Positions 23,597 to 32,400 of a stretch of DNA of 41,941 bases are shown here, one piece after another. A program made the translations under genes and the position numbers. The stretch is taken from contig NZ_WVUH01000012.1 of the NCBI RefSeq assembly GCF_017614955.1, positions 1 to 41,941 of the forward strand. The letters run 5' to 3'. Origin of the DNA: Micromonospora echinofusca (GTDB lineage Bacteria; Actinomycetota; Actinomycetes; Mycobacteriales; Micromonosporaceae). The number at the start of each line of letters is the position of its first letter. Positions within the stretch are counted from its first letter, which is position 1. The notes below the pieces were generated by a model, which saw only the letters and a program-made list of their open reading frames with translations, searched no databases and was not told the DNA's origin.

Positions 23597-26416
23597 TCAG
23601 TCCTCGAACGCCTCGGGGGACGGGCAGGAGCAGACCAGGTTCCGGTCGCCGTACGCGCCGTCGACCCGACGGACCGGCGCCCAGTACTTCCCGGCCGGCG
23701 CCACGCCCGGCGGGTAGGCCGCCACCGACCGCGGGTACGGGTGCGACCAGGAGTCCGCGCTGACCATGGCCGCCGTGTGCGGCGCGTTGGACAGCGGGTT
23801 GTCCCCCGCCGGCCACTCCCCGGAGCCGACCCGGTCGATCTCGCCCCGGATCGCGATCATCGCCTCGCAGAACCGGTCCAGTTCGGCCAGGTCCTCACTC
23901 TCGGTCGGCTCCACCATCAACGTGCCGGCCACCGGGAAACTCATCGTCGGCGCGTGGAACCCGTAGTCGATCAGGCGCTTCGCCACGTCGTCCACGCTCA
24001 CCCCGGTCGCCTTGGTCAACGGCCGCAGGTCGAGGATGCACTCGTGCGCCACCAGGCCCTTGTTGCCGGCGTAGAGCACCGGGTAGTGGCCCCGCAGCCG
24101 GGCCGCCACGTAGTTGGCCGCCAGCACGGCCACCCCGGTCGCCCGGGTCAGCCCCTCGGCGCCCATCATCCGCAGGTACGCCCACGGGATCGGCAGGATG
24201 CCCGCCGACCCGTACCGGGCCGCCGAGATCGCCGGCCGGTCACCCGAGGCGGCCAGCGGGTCACCCGGCAGGAACGGCGCCAGGTGGGCGCGGACCGCCA
24301 CCGGCCCGACCCCGGGGCCACCACCACCGTGCGGGATGCAGAACGTCTTGTGCAGGTTCAGGTGCGACACGTCGGCACCGAACCGGCCCGGCTTGGCGAA
24401 CCCGACCAGCGCGTTCAGGTTCGCCCCGTCGACGTACACCTGCCCGCCCGCGTCGTGCACCTTCGCGCAGAGCGAGGCGATCCCGGTCTCGTACACCCCG
24501 TGCGTCGACGGGTAGGTGACCATGATCGCGGCCAGCGCGTCCCGGTGCTTTTCGATCTTGGCGTCCAGGTCGACCAGGTCGACGTTGCCGTCGGCGTCAC
24601 AGCCGACCACCACCACCCGCATCCCCGCCATCACCGCGCTGGCCGCGTTCGTACCGTGCGCCGACGACGGGATCAGGCAGACGTCCCGGTGCGCCTCGCC
24701 GCGACTACGGTGGTACGCCCGGATCGCCAGCAGCCCGGCCAGCTCCCCCTGCGAACCGGCGTTGGGCTGCACGCTCACCGCGTCGTACCCGGTCACCTCG
24801 GCCAGCCACCGCTCCAGGGAGGCGATCAGCTCCCGGTAACCGGCGGTCTGCCCGTCCGGGGCGAGCGGGTGGATGTGCGCGAACTCCGGCCAGCTCACCG
24901 GCTCCATCTCGGTGGTGGCGTTGAGTTTCATCGTGCACGACCCCAACGGGATCATGCCCCGGTCCAGCGCGTAGTCGGCGTCGGACAACCGGCGCAGGTA
25001 GCGCAGCATCGACGTCTCGGAGTGGTGGCTGCGGAACACCGGGTGGGTGAGGAAGTCGCCGCTGCGGGCCAGATCGGCGGGCAACGCCGGGTCGACCGCA
25101 CCGGTGAACTCCGGTACGCCGAAAGCCGCCCACACCGCCGTCAGGTGCCCGGCGGTGGTGGTCTCGTCACAGGACACCCCGACCCGGTCCGCGTCCACCA
25201 GGCGCAGGTTCACCCCACGCTGCTCGGCCGCCGCGACCACCTCGACCGCCCGACCCGGCACCGTCGCGGTGACCGTGTCGAAGAACGGCACGTCGGCGAC
25301 CCGCACCCCGCCGGCGCGCAGCCCGGCCGCGAGCCGCGCCGCCATCGTGTGGGTACGCCGGGCGATCGCCCGCAGGCCGTCCGGGCCGTGGTAGACCGCG
25401 TACATGCTGGCCATCACCGCGAGCAGCACCTGGGCGGTGCAGATGTTGCTGGTCGCCCGTTCCCGACGGATGTGCTGCTCCCGGGTCTGCAACGCCAACC
25501 GGTACGCCGGGTTGCCGTCGACGTCCCGGGAGACCCCCACCAGCCGGCCGGGCAGCATCCGCTCCAGACCGGAACGGACCGCCAGATAGCCGGCGTGCGG
25601 GCCGCCGAAGCCCATCGGCACCCCGAACCGCTGGGTGGTACCGGCCGCGATGTCGGCGCCGATCTCCCCCGGCGGACGCAGCAGGGTCAACGCCAGCAGG
25701 TCGGCCGCGACGGTGACCAGGGCACCGGCGGCGTGCGCCGCGTCGACCAGCGCCCCGTGGTCACGGACCGCCCCGGACGCCCCCGGGTACTGCACGTGCA
25801 GGCCGAAGAACTCCCCGGGCAGCGCCTCCCGGTCCAGGTCCACCACCCGCACCTCGATGCCGAGCGGTTCGGCCCGCCCGGTGAGCACCGCGATCGTCTG
25901 CGGCAGGGTGTCGGCGTCGACGACGTACACCGGGCTCTTGGTCTTCGACGCCCGCCGGGCCAGGGTCATCGCCTCGGCTGCGGCGGTGCCCTCGTCGAGC
26001 ATCGACGCGTTGGCCGTGGCCAGCCCGGTCAGGTCGGTCACCATGGTCTGGAAGTTCAGCAGCGCCTCCAGCCGGCCCTGGCTGATCTCCGGCTGGTACG
26101 GCGTGTACGCCGTGTACCAGGCCGGGTTCTCCAGCACGTTACGCCGGATCACCGCCGGGGTGTGCGTACCGTGGTAGCCCAGACCGATCATGGAAACCGC
26201 GACGGTGTTCCGCGCGGCGAGCGCCCGCAGCTCCCGGATCGTCTCCTCCTCGCTGGCTGCGGGGGGCAGGTCGAGGGTGCCGTGCCAGCGGATCACCTCG
26301 GGAATGGCCGCGTCCATCAGCTCGTCGATCGAGCTGTAGCCGACGGTGTCCAGCATCTGCCGCTCACTGTCGGCATCCGGGCCGATGTGGCGGGCGGCGA
26401 AGTCATCAACGGTCAT
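23597..26416 (-). CDS. gcvP: Glycine dehydrogenase (decarboxylating), P-protein of the glycine cleavage system
   Basis: 939 aa, the full single-chain form (fused halves). The N-terminus [17 protein letters not shown] is characteristic, and the PLP lysine is K690 in [16 protein letters not shown]. It decarboxylates glycine and passes the aminomethyl group to lipoylated GcvH. GGGGAGCC precedes the ATG at 26416. The gene is preceded by a glycine riboswitch on the same strand. gcvH lies 4 kb away in the garA neighbourhood; gcvT is not in the window. In mycobacteria gcvB is likewise near the garA cluster. Confidence 0.97.
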   Translation of the reverse strand: MTVDDFAARHIGPDADSERQMLDTVGYSSIDELMDAAIPEVIRWHGTLDLPPAASEEETIRELRALAARNTVAVSMIGLGYHGTHTPAVIRRNVLENPAWYTAYTPYQPEISQGRLEALLNFQTMVTDLTGLATANASMLDEGTAAAEAMTLARRASKTKSPVYVVDADTLPQTIAVLTGRAEPLGIEVRVVDLDREALPGEFFGLHVQYPGASGAVRDHGALVDAAHAAGALVTVAADLLALTLLRPPGEIGADIAAGTTQRFGVPMGFGGPHAGYLAVRSGLERMLPGRLVGVSRDVDGNPAYRLALQTREQHIRRERATSNICTAQVLLAVMASMYAVYHGPDGLRAIARRTHTMAARLAAGLRAGGVRVADVPFFDTVTATVPGRAVEVVAAAEQRGVNLRLVDADRVGVSCDETTTAGHLTAVWAAFGVPEFTGAVDPALPADLARSGDFLTHPVFRSHHSETSMLRYLRRLSDADYALDRGMIPLGSCTMKLNATTEMEPVSWPEFAHIHPLAPDGQTAGYRELIASLERWLAEVTGYDAVSVQPNAGSQGELAGLLAIRAYHRSRGEAHRDVCLIPSSAHGTNAASAVMAGMRVVVVGCDADGNVDLVDLDAKIEKHRDALAAIMVTYPSTHGVYETGIASLCAKVHDAGGQVYVDGANLNALVGFAKPGRFGADVSHLNLHKTFCIPHGGGGPGVGPVAVRAHLAPFLPGDPLAASGDRPAISAARYGSAGILPIPWAYLRMMGAEGLTRATGVAVLAANYVAARLRGHYPVLYAGNKGLVAHECILDLRPLTKATGVSVDDVAKRLIDYGFHAPTMSFPVAGTLMVEPTESEDLAELDRFCEAMIAIRGEIDRVGSGEWPAGDNPLSNAPHTAAMVSADSWSHPYPRSVAAYPPGVAPAGKYWAPVRRVDGAYGDRNLVCSCPSPEAFED

Positions 26417-26498
26417 TGGGCGGCTCCCCGGAGCGAGGTCGACAGGTCGGCCTCCCCCTCTGTCGCCGCCCCGCGCGGGGGTGCTCCACAGTGCCCTG

Positions 26499-26588
26499 CC
26501 CACGCGGTCCTTCTGCCTGAGAGGTTCCGGGGAGGATTTGCCCCTTCGGCGCCGCCCGCGCCGCCGCGGACGGTCTCTCCCGCGTGGG
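26499..26588 (-). promoter_or_regulatory. Glycine riboswitch, apparently single aptamer
   Basis: On the minus strand the leader of gcvP carries the conserved glycine-aptamer elements in order: GGGAGAGACC, GCGCCGAAGGGGCAA, then CCTCTCAGGCAGAAGGACC. The closing P1 helix is CCCACGCGG (26580-26588) with CCGCGTGGG (26499-26507), 9 bp. Only one aptamer is evident; the 82 nt between it and the start codon hold a CCCCCGCGCGGGG hairpin but no second full aptamer. Glycine is expected to turn on gcvP expression, as for other riboswitches upstream of glycine-cleavage genes. Confidence 0.9.
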
Positions 26589-26672
26589 TGATACCGGCAC
26601 CCCCAACGCTACCAGCGTGCCGGATAACCGCAGCCCGGGTACCCCGACCGCCGTCGTACGGACCGTCCGTGC

Positions 26673-27575
26673 TCAGACCGCCACGGTGGCAGCACCGACG
26701 GCCACCGAACCGGCCGGGACGGCCCCACCGCCCGGTCCTGCCGCAGCGCCGACGGTGAGCCGTCGGGCCAGTTCGGGCAGGACCTCCCCGAGTGGCGCGT
26801 CGACGGTGAAGGCCGCGTACCCGTCACCCCGGGTGGCCCCCTGGTTGACGATCACCACCGGCACCCCGGTCTTCGCGGCCCGGAGCACGAACCGTCGCCC
26901 GGACATGACCGTCAACGACGAACCGAGCACCAGCAGCAGCCGGGCCTGCTCGACCCGGGCGAAACAGTCCGCGACCCGGGGCGCGGGCACCGTCTCGCCG
27001 AAGAAGACCACGTCGGGCTTGAGCATCCCGCCGGAGCAGATCCCGCAGTCCACCACCCGGAACCCGGCCACGTCCGCGTCGGCGAGATCCACGTCACCAT
27101 CCGGGTTCACCGCCGTGGCCCGGGCGTCGAAATCCGGGTTGGCCTGCCGCAACCGCAGGTCCAACTCCTCCCGGGAGGTCAGGTTGCCGCAGGTCAGACA
27201 GACCACCCGGTCCAGCGAACCGTGCAGCTCCACCACCGAGGGACTCCCGGCGGCCTGGTGCAGGCCGTCGACGTTCTGCGTCACCACACCGTCCACCAGC
27301 CCCCGGTGCTGCAACCCGGCAACGGCCCGGTGGCCGGCGTTCGGCGTGGCCCGGGCGATCGTCCGCCAACCCAGGTGGCTACGTGCCCAGTAGCGGCGCC
27401 GGGCCAGTGGGTCGCGGGTGAAGGTCTGGTACGTCATCGGGGTGTGCCGCCGCGCGGCACCGCTGGGCCCCCGGTAGTCCGGGATGCCCGAGTCGGTGGA
27501 GAGCCCGGCGCCGCTGAGCACCACCACTCCACCGCCGGCGACCAGCCCGGTCAGGTCGTCGATCCGTTCCGTCAC
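26673..27575 (-). CDS. Sir2-family NAD-dependent protein deacylase (class II-like sirtuin)
   Basis: 300 aa. GAGLSTDSGIPDYRG (22-36), TQNVDGLH (99-106), catalytic H118 in ELHGS, zinc cysteines C126, C129, C177 and C180, and LGSSLTV (218-223) are all intact. The GAGLSTDSGIPDYRG form is typical of class II (SIRT4-like) sirtuins, which remove acyl or lipoyl groups more than acetyl. A Gly/Ala-rich tail of about 25 residues follows the fold. GTG start at 27575 with a weak ribosome-binding site. It lies between the merR gene and riboswitch-gcvP on the same strand, near gcvH, whose lipoyl lysine is a conceivable substrate. Confidence 0.92.
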   Translation of the reverse strand: MTERIDDLTGLVAGGGVVVLSGAGLSTDSGIPDYRGPSGAARRHTPMTYQTFTRDPLARRRYWARSHLGWRTIARATPNAGHRAVAGLQHRGLVDGVVTQNVDGLHQAAGSPSVVELHGSLDRVVCLTCGNLTSREELDLRLRQANPDFDARATAVNPDGDVDLADADVAGFRVVDCGICSGGMLKPDVVFFGETVPAPRVADCFARVEQARLLLVLGSSLTVMSGRRFVLRAAKTGVPVVIVNQGATRGDGYAAFTVDAPLGEVLPELARRLTVGAAAGPGGGAVPAGSVAVGAATVAV

Positions 27576-27718
27576 CCGTCAAGACTGCCTCAACGGGGCA
27601 CCCGGCGCCCAGCCGTGTGCCCGACGCCCCCACCGGCGACCGACGTCAAACCGGGCCCGCCGCACGGCGCCCGTGAGCGGCGTCGAGCGCTGCCCGCGGC
27701 GGGCGTCCGTGACCGGCG

Positions 27719-28291
27719 TCAACCCGCCCGGCGGCGGGCCCGACGGGCGGCCAGCTCGTCCTCGACGGCGCCACCACCGATCGCCGGCACCTCGGCCGGC
27801 GCCGCCGGCTCCGCCGGCAGATGCGACAGCGAGCCCTCGATCTCCTTGAACGCGCCACCGATGGCGATGCCGAACACCCCCTGGCCGCCCTGCAACAGGT
27901 CGACCACCTCCTCCGGGGACCGGCACTCGTACACCGTGGTGCCGTCCGAGATCAGCGTGATCCCGGCCAGGTCACCCACCCCCCGCGACCGCAACGCCTC
28001 GATCGCCTTACGGATGTTCTGGAGGGACACCCCCGCGTCGAGCAGCCGCTTGACGACCTTCAGCACCACCAGGTCGCGGAACGAGTAGAGTCGCTGCGTC
28101 CCGGAACCCGACGCATCACGGACACTCGGGACGACCAGCCCGGTCCGTGCCCAGTAGTCCAACTGGCGGTAACTGATCCCGACCGCGCTGCACGCGGTGA
28201 CGCCGCGATATCCGACCGTGTCGTCGTCGGTGACGGTCCCGGTGTGGCGGTGCTCCAACCTACCCGGATCAGGGTCCAACGGCTCGTTCAT
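27719..28291 (-). CDS. MerR-family transcriptional regulator (Rv1830-like)
   Basis: 190 aa. A MerR winged helix spans about 25-100 (VTACSAVGISYRQLDYWARTGLVVPS, then TQRLYSFRDLVVLKVVKRLLDAGVSLQNIRKAIEAL). The following ~60 residues hold a conserved VYECRSPEEVVDLLQGGQGVFGIAIGGAFKEIEG block, and the tail is Ala/Arg-rich. The gene order with DUF151 and ftsR upstream matches mycobacterial Rv1828-Rv1830. ATG at 28291 after GGGGAGG. The homologue has been linked to growth or division control; ligand unknown. Confidence 0.9.
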   Translation of the reverse strand: MNEPLDPDPGRLEHRHTGTVTDDDTVGYRGVTACSAVGISYRQLDYWARTGLVVPSVRDASGSGTQRLYSFRDLVVLKVVKRLLDAGVSLQNIRKAIEALRSRGVGDLAGITLISDGTTVYECRSPEEVVDLLQGGQGVFGIAIGGAFKEIEGSLSHLPAEPAAPAEVPAIGGGAVEDELAARRARRRAG

Positions 28292-28486
28292 CCGGACAAC
28301 CTCCCCGCCCGTGCGGTTACACGCCGATTGCGGCGACGTGCACCCCTCGATACCGCAACCCTAACCCCGGGGTGGGCAGCAAGCTGGGAGGAAGCCTCGC
28401 GACACGCCGCAGCACCACCCGGACATCCACCGAACGTCACGGACGGTAACCATCGTGCGGGACCTCCCACCGACGGGACGAACGGG

Positions 28487-28951
28487 TCAGCCGGCGAAGT
28501 CCTCCGGCCGGACCTGCTCCAGGAACTCCCGGAACTTCTCCACCTCGTCCTCCTGCTCGTCAGGAATGACGATGCCCGCCTCGGTCAGCACCTGCTCGGC
28601 ACAACGGATCGGCGCACCCACCCGCAACGCCAACGCGATCGAGTCACTCGGCCGGGCGGAGATCCGCAAACCGTCGCCGATCAGCAGATCCGCGTAGAAC
28701 ACGTTCTCCTTCAACTCGGTGATCTCCACCGCCCGCAGCGGCGCCTCCAGCGCCGCCAGGATGTCCCGCAACAGGTCGTGGGTCAGTGGCCGTGCCGGCT
28801 TGACACCCTGCTGTTCATAGGCGATCGCCGTGGCTTCCACCGCACCGATCCAGATCGGCAGGTAGCGGTCGCCCTCGACCTCCCGCAACAGGACGATCGG
28901 CTGATTGCTCGGCAGCTCCACCCGAACCCCGACCACGCTCAGCTCGCGCAC
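28487..28951 (-). CDS. DUF151 (bifunctional nuclease) family protein
   Basis: 154 aa from the GTG at 28951, which has GGAGG 6 nt upstream; the frame is open a further 17 codons without conserved sequence. The DUF151 core is visible: VELPSNQPIVLLREVEGDRYLPIWIGAVEATAIA and later ARPSDSIALALRVGAPI. Plant members are reported as bifunctional nucleases; the bacterial role is unsettled. The acidic tail EQEDEVEKFREFLEQVRPEDFAG is typical of actinobacterial members (Rv1829). It sits between the two MerR genes in the conserved order. Confidence 0.88.
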   Translation of the reverse strand: MRELSVVGVRVELPSNQPIVLLREVEGDRYLPIWIGAVEATAIAYEQQGVKPARPLTHDLLRDILAALEAPLRAVEITELKENVFYADLLIGDGLRISARPSDSIALALRVGAPIRCAEQVLTEAGIVIPDEQEDEVEKFREFLEQVRPEDFAG

Positions 28952-29127
28952 CGCCGCCTCCGTGTCGTTGTCTTCTCCGCCGCACCGCACCCTTCCCTGC
29001 ACGGTACACGGGCCGCGAGACAGTCGTCCCGCACGCGTCGGCCCGCTGGCCGTACCGGAAAGGGTCTCCCCCGGAAAGCGTACGGCACACCTCCGGGGGA
29101 ACGATCTCCCCGCCGGAGCCGACCGCC

Positions 29128-29886
29128 TCAGCGACCCAACGCCGACCGCAGACCCACCCGGATCAGCGCCGCGTGCAACTGCTGCGACAACGCGGCCAAC
29201 TCCCGGCCGGTCTCCGCCGCCCGGGCCCGCGCCGCCGGGTCGTTCTGCCGGGCCAACGGGGCGATCAGCTGGGCGAAGAGCCCCACCTCCCGGTCCGCCG
29301 CCGTCCGGTAGCCCCGCAGGTGCCTCGGCTCCAACCCGTACGCCGCCAACCCGGCCACCGCCTGCGCGATGATCAACGCATCGCCGTCGTACCAGCCGGG
29401 CGGACTGGACACCAGGATGCCCAGCCGCTCCAACTCGCCCAACGTCGACTCGTTGATCCCGCTCCGCGCCACCAGCTCGGCGCGACCCAGCCGGACCTCC
29501 GCAGACTCGGCCGACGACTCGGCCGGGACCCGACCCGGCACCTCACCGCCCGGACCCACCGCCACCAACGCCGGCCGCTGCCGGCCCGGCGCACCACCGG
29601 TCGCATCGAGCTCGGCAAGCTGATCCCGGATCACCCGCAACGGAAGATAGTGGTCACGCTGCGCGGTCAACACGAACCGCAGGCGTGCCACATCCTCCCA
29701 GCTGTACTTCCGGTACCCGGCCGGCGTCCGCTGCGGTTCCACCAGCCCTTCGGCCTCCAGGAACCGCAACTTCGAGATGGTGGTGTCCGGGAACTCCACC
29801 CGCAGCTGCGCCAGTACCTCGCCGATACTCATCAGCGGCTGGGCCCGGGCGGCCACGGGCGGCGTCGCCGCCGCAGGCTCGTTCAC
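29128..29886 (-). CDS. ftsR: MerR-family regulator FtsR (Rv1828-like)
   Basis: 252 aa. An N-terminal MerR-like winged helix at about 19-75 (MSIGEVLAQLRVEFPDTTISKLRFLEAEGLV, TPAGYRKYSWEDVARLRFVL) and a second helical domain (about 125-245) match the Rv1828/FtsR family, which activates ftsZ in corynebacteria. A linker of about 45 residues is Gly/Pro-rich. The GTG start at 29886 overlaps the garA stop (GTGA), so the two are translationally coupled, as expected for this conserved cluster. Confidence 0.9.
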   Translation of the reverse strand: MNEPAAATPPVAARAQPLMSIGEVLAQLRVEFPDTTISKLRFLEAEGLVEPQRTPAGYRKYSWEDVARLRFVLTAQRDHYLPLRVIRDQLAELDATGGAPGRQRPALVAVGPGGEVPGRVPAESSAESAEVRLGRAELVARSGINESTLGELERLGILVSSPPGWYDGDALIIAQAVAGLAAYGLEPRHLRGYRTAADREVGLFAQLIAPLARQNDPAARARAAETGRELAALSQQLHAALIRVGLRSALGR

Positions 29887-30335
29887 CCCCGGCCGGCCTC
29901 CTCCTCGGGGCGCGGACCGGCGATGAAGACCACTCGGAACTTGCCGATCTGGACCTCGTCACCGTTGCTCAGCGTCGCCGCCTCGACCCGCTCCCGGTTG
30001 ACATACGTACCGTTCAGGCTGCCCACGTCCCGCACCGTGAACGTCCCACCGTCACGGTGGAACTCGGCGTGCCGTCGGGACACCGTCACGTCGTCGAGGA
30101 AGATGTCACTGTCGGGGTGCCGGCCACTGGTGGTCACGTCGTGGTCGAGCAGGAACCGGGCGCCGGCGTTCGGACCCCGCCGCACCACCAGCAGTGCCAT
30201 ACCCGGCGGCAACGAACCGGACATCCGGCTCGGCACCACATCGGCATCCGGTCCTTCCAGTACCTCTTCGAGCGAACCGAGATTGAGCGTCGATGTGACG
30301 TCGAGCGGGGGGAACTCGTCGTCTGGCCGCGTCAT
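29883..30335 (-). CDS. garA: FHA-domain protein GarA/OdhI-like
   Basis: 150 aa. The FHA domain (about 47-140) has the phosphothreonine-binding residues in GRHPDSD (71-77), SRRH (86-89) and SLNGTYVN (106-113). In Mycobacterium and Corynebacterium, GarA/OdhI inhibits 2-oxoglutarate dehydrogenase and is switched off when PknB/PknG phosphorylate an N-terminal ETTSV threonine, which the FHA domain then binds. Here the N-terminus reads DVTSTLNLGSLEEV (12-25) instead, so the switch residue may be T14 or T16. ATG at 30335 with GAGGTGG upstream. Its promoter is mapped separately. Confidence 0.92.
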   Translation of the reverse strand: MTRPDDEFPPLDVTSTLNLGSLEEVLEGPDADVVPSRMSGSLPPGMALLVVRRGPNAGARFLLDHDVTTSGRHPDSDIFLDDVTVSRRHAEFHRDGGTFTVRDVGSLNGTYVNRERVEAATLSNGDEVQIGKFRVVFIAGPRPEEEAGRG

Positions 30336-30478
30336 TGGACCACCTCACGGATCTGTTCGGTCGGCGTCGGGTAGTGGCGGGTCTGGCCGCCGGGCGTTCT
30401 CACCCCCGGCGGCTGGCTCCCCGTGCCCTCACGGGCATTCCCGAAACGCGCGACTAATTGTTCTCGGTCGACTGGGCG

Positions 30479-30507
30479 AGCCTAGCCAGCGCCGAAATGG
30501 AGGGCAA
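30479..30507 (-). promoter_or_regulatory. Predicted sigma-70-type promoter of the garA-ftsR unit
   Basis: Reading the minus strand, TTGCCC (30507-30502), a 17-nt spacer and TAGGCT (30484-30479) form a good housekeeping promoter. Transcription would start near 30472, leaving a leader of about 135 nt before garA. The 211-nt gcvH-garA gap shows no other feature. Confidence 0.6.
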
Positions 30508-30546
30508 CCGGACGCGCGGAAAGAATCCGGCTTCCGGAATCCGCGC

Positions 30547-30927
30547 TCAGCTTTCGGTGAGACCCCGGTAGGCGTCCGCAGTCAGCAGGGCGTCCACCGC
30601 AGCCGGGTCGGCCGGCGTCAGCTCCAGCAGCCAACCCGCCCCGTACGGATCGGTGTTGATGCTCTCCGGGGCATCGGCAAGCTGCTCGTTGCGCGCCGTC
30701 ACCGTACCGCTCAACGGCGCGTAGATCTCCGAGACGCTCTTGGTCGACTCGACCTCGCCCATCGAATCCCCGGCCGCCACCTCGGCGCCGACCTCGGGCA
30801 ACTGGACGTAGACGATGTCGCCCAGGGCGTCCTGCGCGAAATGGGTGATGCCCACGCGCACGTTTCCACTGCCGTCAACCGCCACCCACTCGTGCTCGGC
30901 GGTGTATCGCAGGTCCTCAGGAATCAC
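30547..30927 (-). CDS. gcvH: Glycine cleavage system H protein
   Basis: 126 aa, standard length. The lipoylation site is K63 in GEVESTKSVSEIYAP, and YTAEHEWVAVDG at the N-terminus is family-typical. It carries the aminomethyl intermediate from GcvP to GcvT on its lipoyl arm. GTG start at 30927 with AAGGAC upstream. It sits between the DUF881 gene and garA, exactly as in mycobacteria, and is not behind a riboswitch. Confidence 0.97.
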   Translation of the reverse strand: MIPEDLRYTAEHEWVAVDGSGNVRVGITHFAQDALGDIVYVQLPEVGAEVAAGDSMGEVESTKSVSEIYAPLSGTVTARNEQLADAPESINTDPYGAGWLLELTPADPAAVDALLTADAYRGLTES

Positions 30928-30994
30928 CAGTCGCGTCCTTCGTCATCGCACTGACCGTCCGTACGCCGATCCTCCACCGGCGCGGCCCGCACGG

Positions 30995-32056
30995 TCAGGA
31001 GACCGGTCGGGCGTGTTTCAACTCGGTCAGAGCGTGCACCGCCGAAACCTCAGCCGTCTCACGCTCCTCGACGATCACGTTACCGCCGTCGCCGTTGACC
31101 GACGCCACCACCCCGCCAGGTATGTTCAGCGCGGTCCGCATGGTCGCCGGATCACCGATCACGGTGATCGTGAACGGACCGGTCAGCCGACGCCCGTCGA
31201 CGACGATCCCGCTCTCGTCCCGGGGCGGGTCGAGGAAGTACGTCGACGCGATGATCCGCACCGTGGCGCGGTCCCCACCGGAGATCTGCATCGCCTCGGC
31301 ACCGGCACCGCGCAGCTCCTGGACCGCGTCGAGCAGGGTGGCCGCTCCCACCGCCCGGTTACCGCCGGTGAACCGCACCTCCAGTCCCGGACCGGTGGCC
31401 GGCAACGTACCGGCCAGGATGCCCATCTCGTCAGCCCGACGGGTGGCCTCCTCCAGGGCCGCCTTGCGCCCCTCGGCACCGGAGTTGAGCTGACGCTGGC
31501 TCTCCTCCAACGCACGGATGTCCTGCCGCAGCCGTTCCTCCTGCGACTCGAGGTCGGACAGGATCCGGACCAGGTCCTCCTGCCGGGTCGCGGCCAGCGT
31601 CGGATCGGTCGACGTGGTCTTCAGCTGCACCACCAACGTGAAGCCGAGCAACGCCAGCAGGACCGCGATCATCACGGTGGCCGAACTGACCCGACGCGGC
31701 GGCGGGGCCGCCGACGCCGTGCCCGACCCACCGGTCGGCGACGCCGGCTCGGGATCACCAGCCGGCTCCACTCCCCCGGTCGCCACAGCCGGACCGGCCC
31801 CGGCCACCGTCGCCGCACCGGCCGGCTCCGGCCCGACCGGACCACCCGGCCGGTCGGCATCGGGGACCGCCGGTTCCGCGTCGACCGGCGCCGGCCCCGC
31901 CGGGTGCACGACGGGATAGGCGGACAGGTCGACGGTGTCCCCCGGATCGTCCTGCGGCGGGGCCGGTACCCCGGCACCACCGGGCCCCTCGGGCGCACCC
32001 GTCGGGTCCGCCGGGTGCGGCCAGCCGGCACCCGCCTCGGTCTGCTTGTCAGTCAT
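30995..32056 (-). CDS. DUF881 family membrane-anchored protein (Rv1825-like)
   Basis: 353 aa. The first ~120 residues are Pro/Gly/Ala-rich and probably disordered, a single transmembrane helix lies at about 126-145 (ATVMIAVLLALLGFTLVVQL), a coiled coil follows at about 155-210, and then the DUF881 domain (ATGPGLEVRFTGG onward). The topology implies an extracytoplasmic domain. The family is linked to cell division or envelope functions in actinobacteria and resembles YlxW/YlxX of Bacillus. ATG at 32056. It follows sbp by 11 nt in one transcription unit. Confidence 0.88.
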   Translation of the reverse strand: MTDKQTEAGAGWPHPADPTGAPEGPGGAGVPAPPQDDPGDTVDLSAYPVVHPAGPAPVDAEPAVPDADRPGGPVGPEPAGAATVAGAGPAVATGGVEPAGDPEPASPTGGSGTASAAPPPRRVSSATVMIAVLLALLGFTLVVQLKTTSTDPTLAATRQEDLVRILSDLESQEERLRQDIRALEESQRQLNSGAEGRKAALEEATRRADEMGILAGTLPATGPGLEVRFTGGNRAVGAATLLDAVQELRGAGAEAMQISGGDRATVRIIASTYFLDPPRDESGIVVDGRRLTGPFTITVIGDPATMRTALNIPGGVVASVNGDGGNVIVEERETAEVSAVHALTELKHARPVS

Positions 32057-32067
32057 CGCCCGCCAAC

Positions 32068-32400
32068 CTACGCCCGGAACAGGTGCCGACGGATCGCGGC
32101 CACGTTGCCGAAGATCCGCACACCGAGGACGACCACCACACCGGTGGAGAGCTGACCGCCCACCCCGAGCTGGTCGCCGAGGTAGACGATGAGCCCGGCC
32201 ACCAGCACGTTCGAGATGAACGACACGACGAACTGCTTGTCGTCGAAGATCCGGTCCAGCTTCGCCCGTACCCCACCGAAGACCGCGTCCAGCGCGGCGA
32301 CGACGGCGATCGGCAGGTACGGCTGGAGTGCGGCGGGCACCGTGGGGTCGAGGTAGACCCCGAGCACGACACCCGCGAGCAACGCGAGCACGGCGATCAT
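32068..32400 (-). CDS. sbp: Small basic membrane protein (DUF1290/Sbp)
   Basis: 110 aa with three transmembrane segments: MIAVLALLAGVVLGVYLDPTVP, QFVVSFISNVLVAGLIVYLGDQLG and LSTGVVVVLGVRIFGNVAAI. PYLPIAVVAALDAVFGGVRAKLD between the first two is the DUF1290 signature. In Bacillus, sbp lies next to the division genes; here it is sandwiched between two DUF881 genes as in mycobacteria (Rv1824). Its ATG (32400) overlaps the preceding stop as ATGA. Confidence 0.92.
   Translation of the reverse strand: MIAVLALLAGVVLGVYLDPTVPAALQPYLPIAVVAALDAVFGGVRAKLDRIFDDKQFVVSFISNVLVAGLIVYLGDQLGVGGQLSTGVVVVLGVRIFGNVAAIRRHLFRA

Noticed and set aside
23741..26758. 1005-codon plus-strand open frame opposite gcvP
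   Set aside because: gcvP on the other strand has full family signatures; this frame has none and is a high-GC artefact.
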